This document shows, in pieces, positions 21,096-34,500 of a stretch of 64,000 nt of DNA. The notes below the pieces were generated by a model, which was not told the DNA's origin, made no database searches, and was given only the letters and a program-made list of their open reading frames with translations. A program made the position numbers and the translations under genes. Position 1 is the stretch's first letter. Each line of letters opens with the position of its first letter. The stretch spans positions 292,871 through 356,870 of the forward strand of contig VZTG01009142.1 in NCBI GenBank assembly GCA_013397845.1. Direction: 5' to 3'. This DNA comes from Melanocharis versteri. Taxonomy: Eukaryota > Chordata > Aves > Passeriformes > Melanocharitidae.

Positions 21096-23289
21096 TTTTT
21101 TTCTATTCATTTCTACTTAGGTTTTCAGTCAGGTATTGCTGTTTGAGGTCCCAGTTACAGTGTTGTTTCAAATGGCTGGTGGTTTTTGAGGATGCAGTGC
21201 TCACGGATGCAGAGGGTAAGCAATGGACACAGCCCTCTCTTCATTGTGTAAATTTATTCTTGCCTAGAAGTGCACTGAATGCCTGAGTACATCCTTGAGC
21301 TGCCTTAAAGACTGAGAAAAGCACACCAAAGGTGGTGAAAGGCATTCTGGACCAGCTTGAGGAGGTTCAAATCATCACTTCCCACTGCCTGGGAAAGAGC
21401 TTTTTCGCCCAGTTATCTGATACTCCTGGTTTAGGCACTGGGAGTGAAACCAAGAGGTCTCTAGGAAACTGAGGCATTTCCAGCCCACATGATTGTTGGA
21501 TCAGGCCTTTAGTGCCATCTGAATGACACATATCTGAAGTGCTCAGTAGCAAATGAAGCATATTTTAGCACAGTACTGCAAAAATGTCAGTGACACTTGA
21601 TAAGCTCATCTGTCAAGCAAAAAGAAAAATCAGCAATAGCTCTTGAGAAAAAAATGCTCTTTTACATCTACAAAAAACCTAAATGCCTGTGCTTTGTATC
21701 ACCAAAACTAATTTTCCTTGGTTTTAAAGTGTTAAAAAGAATTCTAAGACTTTAGCTCACAAAGAAATTAATAATTTTCTTTTTAATAAGCAGTTATGGC
21801 ATTAGTCATCTCTTCTGATTCACAATGAAAGCTACAGGGTGCAGTGGGATGTGTTGAATTTTGTCAGACATGTAGACTTTTAGAAGTATTATTACTTTGA
21901 GTTTTATATGTGAAGGAAGAAAGGCACAAAAGCTTCAGAACTGGAAATGGCTGAGTACAGCAAAACAAACGGCGTGTCGGAAAGAAAATTCTTCAGAAAG
22001 TCCTGGCCCTTCTTACGTCAAAGGTCTCTTGTGGGTTTTTGTGCACATTTGTGCCTCCTTTAAAACTTCCATGAATGACAGCTCTGGCCCTCCTTCTCTT
22101 GGCAGGAGCCTCCTGGAGGATGTCTCTCAACCATGGCTCATCAGGATATTGTCGTTGTTTTCCTGTGCTTTCTCTGCTAGCTGCTACAGATTGCTCAGTG
22201 TTCACTTTCCTGGCTGTGCAGGAGTTGGGTGTTGGCAACGTGGATGAGATTGTCTTATTCAAATAACTCCCAGCTGGGTGTGTAACTTCTGGGAACCAGG
22301 TTTAAAGACTCTATGAAGGCACACATTCCCACCTTCTTTCAGGAGTGCCGTAACCACCAGCTCCAGTACCTCCATGAGGGTATTTGGAAAGGGCCAGGGT
22401 GCTGGTCCGCTCACAGGAGGTCTGGATCATGTTGTGATGAGTATCTGTAGCAGACCTATCTTTATGAGCTCTCTGATTCCCTGTTGATGCATTGGGAGGA
22501 GTTTCTAAACCTAAAATTTAGCCCAAACAACACCAAGTCTTACATAGATTATGTGTAAATTGGTGTGTACCACTATCGTCCTTTAACTTAAGATATACCT
22601 GTGATGCTAAACTGGCCTTTTCCATGTATGTGTGGGTTTGAAGAGGAATAAAAAATTGCTTCTAGCTGTATATAGTATGGAAAAACAGCTAAATAAAAAC
22701 TACTCATAAGACTTAATTGTCTGAAGGAAAGGAAACCTGTGGAAACGAAGTAAATTCTAAAGCATAGATTGTGTTGCAATGGGTTGGGAAAAAAACCAAT
22801 GAAACCTGAAAATAGACACTGACTTTTGTGCTTCTCCTCAGCTTCTTTACAGTCGAAGGAGTCAGAATAATTACTCTAACCACAGTGAGAAGGCGATTCG
22901 AACACAATTCTTTCTCACCTTCTGGTCTCACCCTCAAGCTGTCACTTCTCTTCTCAGAGCAGTGGGGTTAAGTGATGTGTCCCACCTCTCTGCTTGTTCC
23001 CATGCTTCAGGCAATGTCTTAAGGGGGATTTGTTTGGGATTTTTTGATTGTTTGCTTTAAAGGAGAGAGTGGTACCCTCCGAATTAATATACTCTAAACA
23101 TTACAGATCAGAGCTCAAATTAAGAAAGAGGCTGGACTGCATTACAGCTAATAAGTAAACCCCTGATTGAGTCAAGTTAGCAAATCACCTTCAGAATAGT
23201 ATATATCTGTATAACACCTCAAGCATCCAAGGTTTAGACCTTTAGTTTTACTCTTGTACTCTTGTACTGTTACTCTTAAATGGACCCAG
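21096..23289. other. Unassigned noncoding DNA
   Basis: No gene or repeat is recognised. Overlapping open frames on both strands at 21897-22266 reflect a local lack of stops; none has a domain that I can name. Confidence 0.5.
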
Positions 23290-23451
23290 TTTTTCTTTTC
23301 CTTTTTTCTTTTTCTCTTTCTCTTTTTCTTTTTCTCTTTCTCTTTTTCTTTTTCTCTTTCTCTTTTTCTTTTTCTCTTTCTCTTTTTCTTTTTCTCTTTC
23401 TCTTTTTCTTTTTCTTTTCCTTTTTCTTTTTCCCTTTCTTTTTCTTTCCTT
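23290..23451 (+). repeat. Pure pyrimidine tract with a 20-bp tandem unit
   Basis: Every base from 23290 to 23451 is C or T. Four exact copies of a 20-base unit (tctttttctttttctctttc) begin at 23321, 23341, 23361 and 23381, with imperfect copies on each side. Long mirror-type homopyrimidine runs can form intramolecular triplex DNA. Frames through it encode only Phe/Leu/Ser runs and are not genes. Confidence 0.97.
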
Positions 23452-26279
23452 GTACTTCTTTTTCCTTCTCTCTAACCTGCGTTAAATGTTTAAAACCTTG
23501 TCTCTATTACTATGCAGACATTTTAGCTGGTTAGTCAGTTGAAAAATTGTACCTGAAATTTTGGAGTAGCTCAAAAGCTTGCAAAGAAATTTAATGCTTA
23601 TAAAAGTGAAAGAGCAACAGCACTGGCCTGACTCATACCCTGTAGGAGTAGGTGCTAGCATAAACCTCCCTACATATATCTGCTGGTTCATCTCTGGCCT
23701 TTTACAAGCTGCAGTCTGTATTAACTCATTGCAGTGCAGTAATTTCAAGCTTTGGTAAAAGAGTCTTTCTTTTCCTGGTTGAAATCAGCTTTTTCAGCAA
23801 CTACTGAACTGAATTTTTACCATCAGCAGTTTTTATTATCGTATACAATTAGAGTGCTTGAGCCAAAATATGACAGATTTTCTGTTAAAAATTACTGTAT
23901 ATGTTAGTAAATGTATAGCTCACCAACCACTTGCCAGATTTGGGGTGGATGCGGTATTTGCATGCAGTATGTTCCCTACCCCTCCAGTCTCTGCTGTGCC
24001 CTGCAGACGCAGCCTGTGACAGAAGCTCCGTTTCGAGGATCTGATCAAGAGGAACATTCCTGCCCAAACACGTCAGAGACAGGGGGAGCACACGCACACG
24101 AGGAGCACTCGCCGTGCCCCTGCTCTGCGTGGTGCTGCAGCAGGGCTCGGGCAGATGGCACTCGGTCGCCCCTCTCCCCGCACACAGGGTTCTGGCTGTC
24201 AGGGCACGCCAGGTCAGTCATGATGTTTGGCTTGAACCTATATTCTTCCTCTTGCTGGCTCTGACCAGCGAGGAATATTTATTGTGGATGCCGCTGTGCT
24301 GCTCTGGTCTGCGTCCAAGAGACAAAAACAGGAGGAGGACCAGAAATCCTGTGCTTTGCTCAGAGAGTTCCTCCATGGTTGCATTTCCTCTCCAACAGGG
24401 CCCTAAAGGAGATGAGATGAGCATATGTTTATGTTTCTCAGTTATTTTCTGAAACGGTCTTCACTGGAATGTTCATTCCAGCTTCGTTAGTGAATTTTTA
24501 TTTTGCTACTCAATGTGTTCAAAGTCATTTTCCCTGCTCCCCCTTCCTGTTTTCACTTTTTTTTCTTTTTAATTTCTTTCGTGGTGCAAACACAAATTTT
24601 TGTAATTACTTTACTGCGACAATTCAAAAGTTTTGTCTCTCCACTTGACTTCCTAAGTCCCTGTAGAACTGGTCTAGAGTGTGGAAATCCACAGTTTTGA
24701 GAAAACAGGTGTAGCAAAGGGTGCTTGTGTAGGGCACTTTGGGGTTCAGGAAGATCGAGTGAGGTAACTGAATGGTTTTAACAGTCTTGTCTAGACAGAG
24801 TATGGTATCTGGAGCTGTGCAGTACCACAGGATATAATGGGAGACGAAGTGGCAGAATCTTGTCCAAAGTCATCTGAGATATTGCTGAGCTTCTAAACCA
24901 TTCATGCACTTAAAAAAAAAAAAAAAAAACAACCAAACAAACATGCAAAGGCCTGGAATGGTTCTTAGCTGATCTGTGAACAGCCTACTCCAGCATTACC
25001 TTGATTTTCTCATACTGATAACATCTACAAGAAGAGGGTGTTGGAAATGAGAGCAGATCATTTTTCAAAAAGAAAAAAAATTACATCCAGTAATTTGCAA
25101 GTGATATAACTTTTTCTGGTACTTTCCCTTCAAATTAAAAACACTTGTCAGGCATATTTCCAGCATAGCATGAGGTGAATAGTAGCAAGATTATGACGAA
25201 CATAAAGAAAACACTGACAGGTTCAATTCTGCTCTATATTTGGGGTTTGGGGAAAAAAGCCAACAAAACAAGGCACCAAACCAATGGAAAGATTTATGGC
25301 TGGTTTGTTTTTCAACTTTAACAAAAATGGTTAAGGAAAATGAGAATGCAAACACCCCTGGAGGAGTGACCAGAGCTCACACTGCAGCTCTGAGTTGGTG
25401 CAGAGGTTCCCCAGCCATGGGATGAGATCCTCCTGGAATGCAGAGCACTGCAAAGTCTACGTGACCCAGCACAGGTTCAGCAGCTATGGCTTCCTCTGGC
25501 GTTACCTCTCCTTCCCTCCCCAAAAAATAGGTCTATAGGCACCTGTCTGAAAAACATGTCTTAAAAAAGCTGCTTGGCTAGCAGCCACCTTCTCCTCTGG
25601 GAGAAATAAGGGAGAAGGGAGGGGGAGCTTTTACAGTGAAATTTAAGCATAAGATTTGAGTGCTTGTTAATAACAGCCAAACCAGCTGTAGCCCCACGGC
25701 TGCGAGTCCACTCTGCAGGCAGCTCTGCCCACAATGTGTGACCTCCGAGCAAGCCCCCAGAAAGCAGCCTGGTCTGCTGGGGACAGCCACGGGTGACAAC
25801 TGCCCAGGGTTTGCAGCAGCAAAATGTTTCCCTCATCAGCAGATTACCGATGTGTTAAACCTAACACCCCCTGTGTTTATGAGAGGCAGAGGAGAAACTG
25901 GTGGGGAGAATAACCCTCCAGTGCTTTGGAGACCACACTCAGCCTCCTTAAACGTTTTTGTCTGTAAAAATAGTGACTGATCACTTGGGTTGCTTAAGTG
26001 GGTCAAGCTATGTTATTCAAGTCCAATTTTGATGAGCTGAGCTCTTGCAGCCAGTCAGTCCATGGCCATCCTGTAATCAGGCGTGGTTATTTTAAAAGCC
26101 GACAGCTCTGGTGGGGCAGAGGCGGACATCAGTTCAGCCACTGTACCTTTCCCAGTCCCTGCCGAGCATCCCAAGGTGGCCCACGGATGCACTAAATAAA
26201 AAAAAAAATACAGCAACCTCCAAACCCAGGATGCCACAAAAAAGACATTAAAGAATCCACTGCATAACCATAAGCGAGC
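23452..26279. other. Unassigned noncoding DNA with a poly-A run
   Basis: An 18-base A run sits at 24912-24929. A moderately CpG-rich, GC-richer stretch occurs near 24060-24200. No gene is supported. The 112-117 codon open frames at 23911-24452 overlap one another and have no recognisable domain. Confidence 0.5.
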
Positions 26280-27110
26280 AAATTAAAAGACGAATTCAGA
26301 GTCCTAGGGCGGAGAGAGCCAAATGTTCCTTTTCCTGTCATCAAATGTTATTTACTCTAATGTGCAAACAATGAACAGAAGCTTTTTTTCCCCTCCCGAA
26401 CTGTGTAAATTACTGTTTAAAAGAGTTTTCCAGTGCTGCTGATTAAGTCCATGCACAGAGTTAAAATACAGCCCACCACACTGCAGCATTTATTCCTCTT
26501 AATACCTGAAGCCCTTCTTCAGTGAGATCCACAAGCTAGACTTCTTGTTATTTGTCAAAGAGAGCCTTTTGTCTTCTCAGCACGCACCATCAATCTGATC
26601 CTTTAAAGATTGCATGCACTAGTCAATTCACCACCCTGAAAGTGTATTCAGAAGAGCTTAGCAATAGCAGTAAATAAGATGTTTTGCTCAAGCTGTTAAT
26701 TATATCCAGGACAGGCTGGGAAATTCTTCACAATAATCATCAATATTGAGTGCTTGAAAAATAGCTGCTTGGGATACTCTCCTGCAATTATCACCAATGT
26801 ATGTGGATGAGAATCATGTATGCCAACAGTCACCCCATTACTTGACAAATCAAGACATTAAAAATCAGCTCAGTGAGATGCAATTTTGCTTGTCTGGCTC
26901 ATACTTCACATATTATGGTGAGCAGCCTGGAAATAATAATAATGAAGAATATGATCTGTTGTGTTACCGCTCTGAAGGTCACTTGAAAGCAGTTATTTCA
27001 TGCAACGTTGCCAATAGAATGTGTTTGTATTCTGTTGCAGACTCAACAATATCAAGGCTATCATATTTTGGATGGTGTTTTAATGGCAGCAAGGAGGGTT
27101 TTATTTTATA
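26280..27110. other. AT-rich block, candidate conserved noncoding element
   Basis: The block has low repeat content, AT-rich text and homeodomain-type cores such as TTAATTA (26696-26702), plus a 'tttgtcaaag' and 'ccttttgtc' pair near 26551-26573. It looks like the conserved noncoding DNA that often flanks vertebrate developmental genes. A 104-codon open frame at 26797-27111 contains several clustered Asn codons and has no known domain. The call is by style only; conservation was not tested. Confidence 0.25.
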
Positions 27111-30100
27111 GCAGAAGCACCTTAAAAACGTGACAAAAACTCAGTGACCTCTGATTTTCTTCTTGAACATTCTGCATTTTTAAGGTTACATGCTGATCTC
27201 TTTTAAGCCAACAGAAAAACTCTCTGACTTTCACAGGTGACTGCTTTCCACTTTTTTAGGATACCCTGGGGTACCCTAGGTATTTGTACTACATCGTACT
27301 CCTCTGAAATACTAATTGTTTTGTTATATAGCCAGTCTTACATCTGATTCTGTGCATTAACTTATGAATAAACTAGTGCCTGTCTGAGGATGGAGTTGTC
27401 GGGAACATCATGAAATAATGTGAAACTAGCATGACAATTCTGACGTTTTCTATATACTGCAGTTCAGGACAACTTACTTGGCTGCAGTTCAGAGCATTCA
27501 GAAACTGGTTTTATCATTGTTCTGATTACAACAATTCACACCACTTCATTTAATCATCCACCAGCTCCTACAACTTTGCTCCAAGCTTACTGTAACTTTT
27601 CAGTAAGTTTGTTCAACTCATGCAGTGCTCAAAACTGACACAGCAGCAGAACTAAACTGCCACGGCAGCCTTCTTGGCCTGGCTGCAGACATGCTGCTTT
27701 AGAGGCACGAAGGACGAGGGGTGGGAGGGCAGAAAAGGAGCTCAACAGGAGCAGGTGTTGGCTGTGACGGGACTATAGGAAAGGTTGAGGTTGACCAAGG
27801 TAACTGAAAGAGCTGCACAGCCCCTCTGGAGACAAATGTGCTGAGTGTTCCCAGCAAGGAAAGCCACATACTAAAGAGAAGAAAATAGTCTGTTGTGGTT
27901 GGGTTGAGGGCCTCATGTGGAAAAACCCAAGGGGGGATTTAGTCTGCCTGTCAAGGGTACAAAAGTTTGACACTACTGCCCATGGTTTAAGCTGTTGCAA
28001 GAAAGCCTAGGTTGCAGTAGAAAGGGGCCACTGTGATATCAATGATAACCATGTGAAGGGTGTAGTAAGCAGCCTGTTTAAAGTTTTATGTCTGTTAATT
28101 TTGTGTCCATTCAATAAATAATTCATTTTGTAGTAGACTTAATCGACCATTATTAAGAACTTGCGAATGAGAGCAATCTGGGGTGCAGGCTGCCCCAAAG
28201 AGAGCTACTGCCAGAAACCTGAATCAAACTTGTCTAAGCTCTTGTCTCCATTCGTAACAAATGCCCACAGGAACTTTCTGCAGAAGTGGAGGCAGTTCAG
28301 GCATTGCTCTCTTGTAACCTGGCTCCTTTTCTGGTGCACCCCAAAGAGAAGCTCATGGATCCTTAATCCTTTACTTGAGCCACTAATCGGTAATCCCATC
28401 ATAATGATGAAACAGGCTTAGGAAAAGGAGAAAACTCAAACTACGAAAAAAAATATTTCCCCACAGGCTTAATTTCAGCCTGATCTCCTTTGTTACAAAA
28501 TTTTTGCTTGGTAATCTCTCTTATTTGGAGCATTATCCTCTACATAGCTCTTAAGTAATTTCATTATCTCTGAGATTTGCTGAATAATCTACTCCACTTA
28601 ATAGTTTTTAAGATTTACAAACAGAATACCCTACTGAATTTCATTTGGCAGAAGAGTTCATGCATATGGGATGAATTTCCCTTTCTTTAAACTGTATCTG
28701 AAGCAAGACAGTAGTTGAGGAAGTCTAGGAAAATAAGATTTAGGTCTAATTTACATGGGGAAATGACCAATAGATTGCACAATTCCATGATAGTTCCCTA
28801 GGTACACATTGTGTTCTGAAATAGAAGGGAATTTATGCTGGAATAATTACTCCACTCTGATTCTAAAATTTAGTAGAAGAGGTCAGATAGTCAGGGTTGG
28901 AAACTCTTTATTGTTTTTGTATTTCTTATGCCTTGTAAGGACTTGGATAGGGAGAAATTCTTCCTATTACGATTATAAGGAATTATCTTGTATAAATAGT
29001 AGTTAATTGGTTAGGGCTTTGCAAGCCAAAGAAAGGTTAAGCTCTCTTTCATAAAAACTTCAGCAAGATACAGAAAGAATGAATGTGCATCCCCTGGTGA
29101 CTGCCTGCTGTTGTCTGCTTGCTTCCTAAATGTAGTCGCATGGTTGCCTGCAAGATCCTCCCAGAATGTTTAGAAATATTTTGGTCAGGGGAATGGAAGG
29201 ACAGAAGACTTTTTAGTGACTCCCACAGGAAACAGTGGGGTGGGCTGTGTGTGGCTACAGCTTTCTGCTCCAGAATAAATTGGCCCAATGCACCCAAAAC
29301 ATTCTTAACTGATGAAGAATTGCAAGCAGGATTGTACATTACGATGTCGGAAGGACCGTTGGATTTTGGTTTTGTTCTTCACTGGATATTCAAAGGGCTT
29401 TTAGCTCTAGTTGCATTGGTTTCTCCAGATTAGAAGACCCTCTTGCCCTATTTTAGCAACTCTCCTAAAGATGGAAGATGCATGCGGGGGGGCTATTCCC
29501 TGTGGTGTGGCTTGGTGTGTTCCCACGGAAGAGCAGCAGGCTTGGCGTGAAGTAGCCTGGCCTTATCCTGACTCCAAGAGCGGGACCATCTTGGCAGGCA
29601 GAGGATGCAAGCAGATATGTCTGTATTTGGTCCTCTGAATCTAATTCCAGGGCCTATTGGCATAATGGTGGTGTTCTGCTCTCCTCCTGCTGTCTCATGC
29701 TCTTTTTCATGTCTGTCCACCCCCACGAGTAATACTTGTTGTAAAATAGAGCTGCAATAAAAGGCAGGGTAAAGTCTGCTGGTAGAGATACTTTCCCTTA
29801 TTGGACAAACAATGTGGTTTGAAAAAGCAGACAAGCTTTCAGGTAGGCAAGATGTTTTGCAGGCTTGACAGAGAAGCAGCACATTTCAAACCTAAACAGG
29901 GATTGTGAACAAATGCCCTGAGTGTAATCAGATATTTTTCAGAGGACTGGAAAGGAGGTTGCTGGGACCTGTGAAGTAGACTTAATTTTAGTAGGAAAAG
30001 AGAGACAGTCTCCTTATTTATGCCTATGAGATAGGGAGACTTTAGTGAGGAGAGGAAGATTATGAAATGTTGCAAAAGCAGTGTCTCCACCAAATCCATG

Positions 30101-30780
30101 GTATTTGATACCCAGTGAAGTTACGAATCTCTATTCCCAGGCTTAGTAGGAAGTGGGATTTGAGGTCAGAATGAATCTGCTATGAATAAAGAACAGAGAT
30201 CTAGAAACAATAGTGAGCACCAGCAGAAGCTTATGCAGAAAAGGAAATTTAAATTAAATGACTTTCAAATCCATTTTGTCTGGAAGTTCTTTATGGTAGG
30301 AATATTCCCTGAAATATATTCCCTCTGTTAAAAAGGGCTCTGTGGGAATCAAATTTTACGTTTCAAAGGACAGTTGGTGATTCAAGAATTTTTTCTTTTT
30401 AGGAACAGAAGATGAAAAGATGACAAAAAGAATAAACTATTTAGAAGACAATGTTGAAAAGAGAAAAATGATGCTTCTGGTCAGATTAATTTTGGGGAAA
30501 AAATGAAAATACTATGTTTTTCTGGGACTTACAACATCTGAAAAATTCTTAATACAAAATAGAAAAGTTGCTTTGAAATGGAAAATGAAGTTTCATCTCA
30601 AAAAGGCTGAAAAGGAATGCTTTTGACTAATGCCTTCTGACCAATTTTTTGAAAATAACTTCCACGGAATAAACCAAAATTTAAAAAAAAAAAAAAAGTT
30701 TGTCTGAACGGAACCAGCATTTTCCAGCTGAGAGACTGTGGAACCAGACGAGCCCATGAAATTTGAATCTCAGCATCCTG
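27111..30780. other. Unassigned noncoding DNA
   Basis: No gene or clear repeat is seen. Near the right end, AATAAA (30668-30673) lies about 10 bases before a 15-A run (30683-30697), an arrangement expected at the 3' end of a retrocopied transcript. However, the A-rich sequence to its left shows no recognisable coding remains. Confidence 0.5.
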
Positions 30781-31260
30781 ACTGGCAGTGGCTGGTCAGA
30801 GAGCGGGCACGAAGGCCCTGGACTGGGTCCCGCTGACTGCCGCTGTTGGCTTTTGCCAGTCGCAGGGCACGGCGCAGTCATAAATAACGCAGAGATGCCT
30901 GAAGCCCACCCTGCCACCCGCCTGCCACGGGCTCTGCCCCTGTGCCAGGCAGCACAGCTGCCAGCGCTCAGAAGCGCAGACAAGTGTGACCAAAGCTCCG
31001 TGAACAAATTAAATTATCTCCGCAGCTGGGGCAGGGAAAAGCCGCGCACAGCACACGGGTGCGTTACATCCCAGCCACGGCGCTGGGCTGTTCCCGATGC
31101 TCACCGTGGCTCCGAGGGACACGCAGCTCTGAGACAAACAGCACTCGTGCCCGGAGCAGGCAGAGGCAAAACGGCAGCAGAGGCTCCAGATGAGTTGGAG
31201 TGACGGCGATAACCACCCAAAGACCTTTACTCCAGCTGTCGTGGTGAAACACAGCGCTCA
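30781..31260. promoter_or_regulatory. CpG-island-like patch
   Basis: By hand count this 480-bp segment has about 62% G+C and about 31 CpG dinucleotides, giving an observed/expected ratio near 0.68. That exceeds the commonly used island thresholds (50% G+C, ratio 0.6, 200 bp), while surrounding DNA is AT-rich and CpG-poor. A CpG island usually marks a promoter or a Polycomb-bound regulatory element. No first exon is recognised: the 146-codon open frame at 30763-31203 has no domain, and the lack of stops is explained by composition. The patch could also be an orphan island or enhancer. AT-rich sequence with homeodomain and CCAAT motifs follows directly. Confidence 0.55.
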
Positions 31261-31560
31261 GCTTGCCGCTGTCATTTTTTGTAAGGGCCCTTTTTATATT
31301 TAGCCTTTTAAAACGTATCCGTTAATTAATGGCCAATAAAAACAAGCGACAACTACCGCTGGGCCAAGCAATTCAGCAGCTAAGTGGGTTTCAAGTTTCT
31401 CTCCATGTATTTTTGCTGATTAGAGAAAGTGAATCATCTGTTCTGGCTTAATTATCCAATCAGTATAGCCTTCCAATCATTCCCTAATTTCTGGGAATTT
31501 GTTGATTATTTTTAAGGATTACAGGAATGTGCTTTCCTGTAGGTTGCTCCTGCCCTGGGT
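31261..31560. other. AT-rich motif cluster, candidate conserved noncoding element
   Basis: The segment contains TTAATTAA (31322-31329), CCAAT (31333-31337), TTAATTA (31448-31454) and two CCAATCA words (31456-31462 and 31473-31479) whose starts lie 17 bases apart. These are core words for homeodomain and CCAAT-binding factors. Their density beside a CpG-island-like patch suggests a regulatory element. The motifs are seen directly; function and conservation are inferred. Confidence 0.35.
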
Positions 31561-34500
31561 TTTTAGATATACAATAGTTGCTCTTAATGAAGTGTAATCA
31601 GTTGCTCAAGTCATGCAGTATTTGTCCTATCCCTTCTTTAGCGAGACGGCACTCAGGTATGAAATACATAGATATATGTTTGATGGAAATAATATTTCTC
31701 TGAAACAACATTTGAAAACATAATCTCTGAAACTCTTGAAATTTGCGAGAAGGAGCTAAATCCAACATTGCTATGCCATAAAAATATCACAAAGTTGCAC
31801 AGCCAACTACTTTGGTTTCCTTTCTTTTTCACCGTTCTCCCAGCATTCCTGCTGCTGTTTGAGGCCACAGCCATGAACTCGTCATTCTGTCTTGAACTTT
31901 GTGTTTTGTACTTCAGTTTGAGATACGAGAGAAAAGGGAGAGGAGCATCAGTAACCAGTTTTCACCACTTCATACAAGAAGAACTCATGGAGGACACGAA
32001 CAAGGACAGATTCTCTTCCCTGAGCCATAGACAGCTGGAATCTGGGAGGGTACATCTGAGAAAGTGCCTTCATGTTTTCCACTTCCACTGAGGAACTGTG
32101 GGTTATATTAGCAGGGATGGGGTGCTGGGGTACAGGGAGCTTTGGCCAGGACATGTATGGCTCAAACCTCCCTTGCATCTTGCAATTAGCAAATGATTTA
32201 CTGAACGAAAACATCACCAAAACTCCTGTTGTTGGTTTGGCACACTTCTCACCATCATCACAACTGAGTAAAACCTTCTGGAGTATCTCAGCTGGCTGGT
32301 CCCCTTTTCCCCTGATAAATCAAGACTAAAAAGTGCCAGAATGAAATGCTAAACCAGACCTTGGAATTTGGAAAATCCCCTTGATAAGGCTACTTCACTG
32401 CTGTTTCTCAGTGAATGTAGGGTATTGCCTACCCTTAGTTTTTCCATAACGTACCCTGTGGGGGAGGCAGAGAGGGAATGTAAAGCAAAATTGCAGCAAA
32501 TGCAGCTTTTCCCTGGTGACAGCTGGAGTGGTAGTGGACCCACACAAGAGGGGATCAGCACTGAGAGAATCTCTCTGAGCTACCAATAATCCATTTCTTA
32601 GCCTCAGTGGTGCCTGGCATCTGCTGCTACTTATTTAGAACTGGGGAGGTGCTTAAGTAAACAGAACAATAACAATCAGGCTTCAGGGGGCATGACTGCT
32701 ATGGGTGTCCTTCTGCATTCAGAGGTCAGAGAAGTTATTGTCTTGAAACATCCTAGAAACACTTTGTTGCTGCCTGTCCCAAGGAGAAGGTTCCCAGCCT
32801 ATATCTATCACAGCCTTCTCAGTCCCAGACTGCCTTTGTGGTCAGTCAGACACGCTGCACCCTGGTCGGCATTCCTGCACACGCTCAGTGCATTGGTATT
32901 TTACACAGCTGATAAAAAATATTTATACTCCAAAGACTTTTGAGGAAGGCCATATTCAGTCTCCGTGCTGGTCACGGTGAGTCTTTCGCAATTCACTGTC
33001 TGGCAGCAACTTGTAAAATTATGTTTTCGTTGCCAAGCTCCTTAACATCAGAGTAGTGTACTCAACCTTTTTAGACCTTTTTATAGGATCATTGTGATGA
33101 AATAAGTGACAGGGTAACATTCTGATTTAAAAAAGATGAAACACATAGGTGATACTGCAACCGATTAGCAGAATTTTGCAAAATATCTCACCAAAGTGTT
33201 CAAATTGTGCTTATAAAATACAAAACGCAGCATCATGGTATCAAAGAATGTTTGAAAACATCACGGAACTCAGCTAATGCAGTATCTGCTTCCCCACTGC
33301 ACAGTTCTCAGCATTAGCCTCAGCTTGGGACTCATGTTATCCATCTAATGTAGCATCTGATTCTGTGTGGTCCTGAACTCCCTTAACCCCAGAGGCTCAG
33401 GCCCGCAGAGATTGGAGTGATAAGGCACGGCTGAGCTCACATGCCTTTGGAGAGCAAGGCAGGAAGAAATGAGAGCTCCCTTCCAAGTGGGCCTGCTTGT
33501 CCTCCTGTGCTACGGGGAAAAGTGAGAGGCAGTGTTCAGTCACTCACTTGGACAGAGTTCAAGTATTTCTGCTGGGAAATAAACCCACAGCATTGTTGAA
33601 AGGTGCAAGACTGCCTGTTACCTCAACAGCTGGGAAAGGCCAGCTGAACTGGAGCTCTTGCTGTACAGTGTAGTTAGTGATCTGTCTAGCTAAACAAAAT
33701 TTCACTGCTAATCTTGACCTCAGATGTCTTGCCTTTCTTAACCCCAGTTTAAAATACGCCTTTCTACCCAACCCTGGAAGAATGCACAATGCAAACCAAG
33801 ACATGAGGCAAGCTTCCTAAGTTGTGACTGCCAATGGAGAGGACAAGTTAAGTTTACTTCTTGCAGGAAAATTGTCAATACAATTTAGGAGAAAGTTCTT
33901 TTTTTCTAAATCTTTGAGATGCATCTCTACTGCTATCACATTGTCTTTGGCTGTTGGACAGTGGAATGGACTGTTTTCATGTCTCGGCAACTTTGGCCAT
34001 GACCTACCTGCATTGTAGGGGCCAAATATGTAGAAGAGTCCTCCTGCTTTCTGGGTGTGGTACAAGTGAAGCCTCTGAGCATCTGAGTCTCTGTAACTGT
34101 AGTCTCCACAGTTGTTTCAGCATCCTGCAGGATCTTTTGTGACTTCTAGTATGAGGAGGCTGGAGCAGATGTCCTTGTGCTTGCTTCAGGTCCAAGTGGC
34201 TTACCACAGCTGCTGGCAGTAGCATGAAGTGGCCACAGCTTCTCTACAAGCTCTCAATTTCTCACTGATTTCTAAAAATGGAAAGAAAGAATGGCCAAGT
34301 CACTTTTAGAAAACAGAAATTTGCAATAAAACCTGCCTAGGACTTAATGAGTGATGAAAGAGGGGGAGAAGGGGGTGCAGGGGAGGCCGAGTGGCTCTGG
34401 TTTTGCCATGCTCACGCCATTGCATCCTCGGTTTGGTGTAGCAGCTCTTTGGGGGTAAACCCCAATGCGAGAAGAGTGCAGTTCCAGACTGGGAGCTGCG

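Noticed and set aside
22890..22910. tRNA B-box-like 'gcgattcgaaca'
   Set aside because: No cloverleaf, A-box or acceptor stem could be built around it.
23254..23534. Phe/Leu/Ser-rich membrane-like protein
   Set aside because: It is the translation of the pyrimidine tract, open in more than one frame because the tract lacks stop codons.
30381..30697. Processed retrocopy with AATAAA and a 15-A tail
   Set aside because: The signal-to-tail spacing is right, but no coding or gene-like sequence is visible to the left, and the whole stretch is A-rich, so the match is easily accidental.
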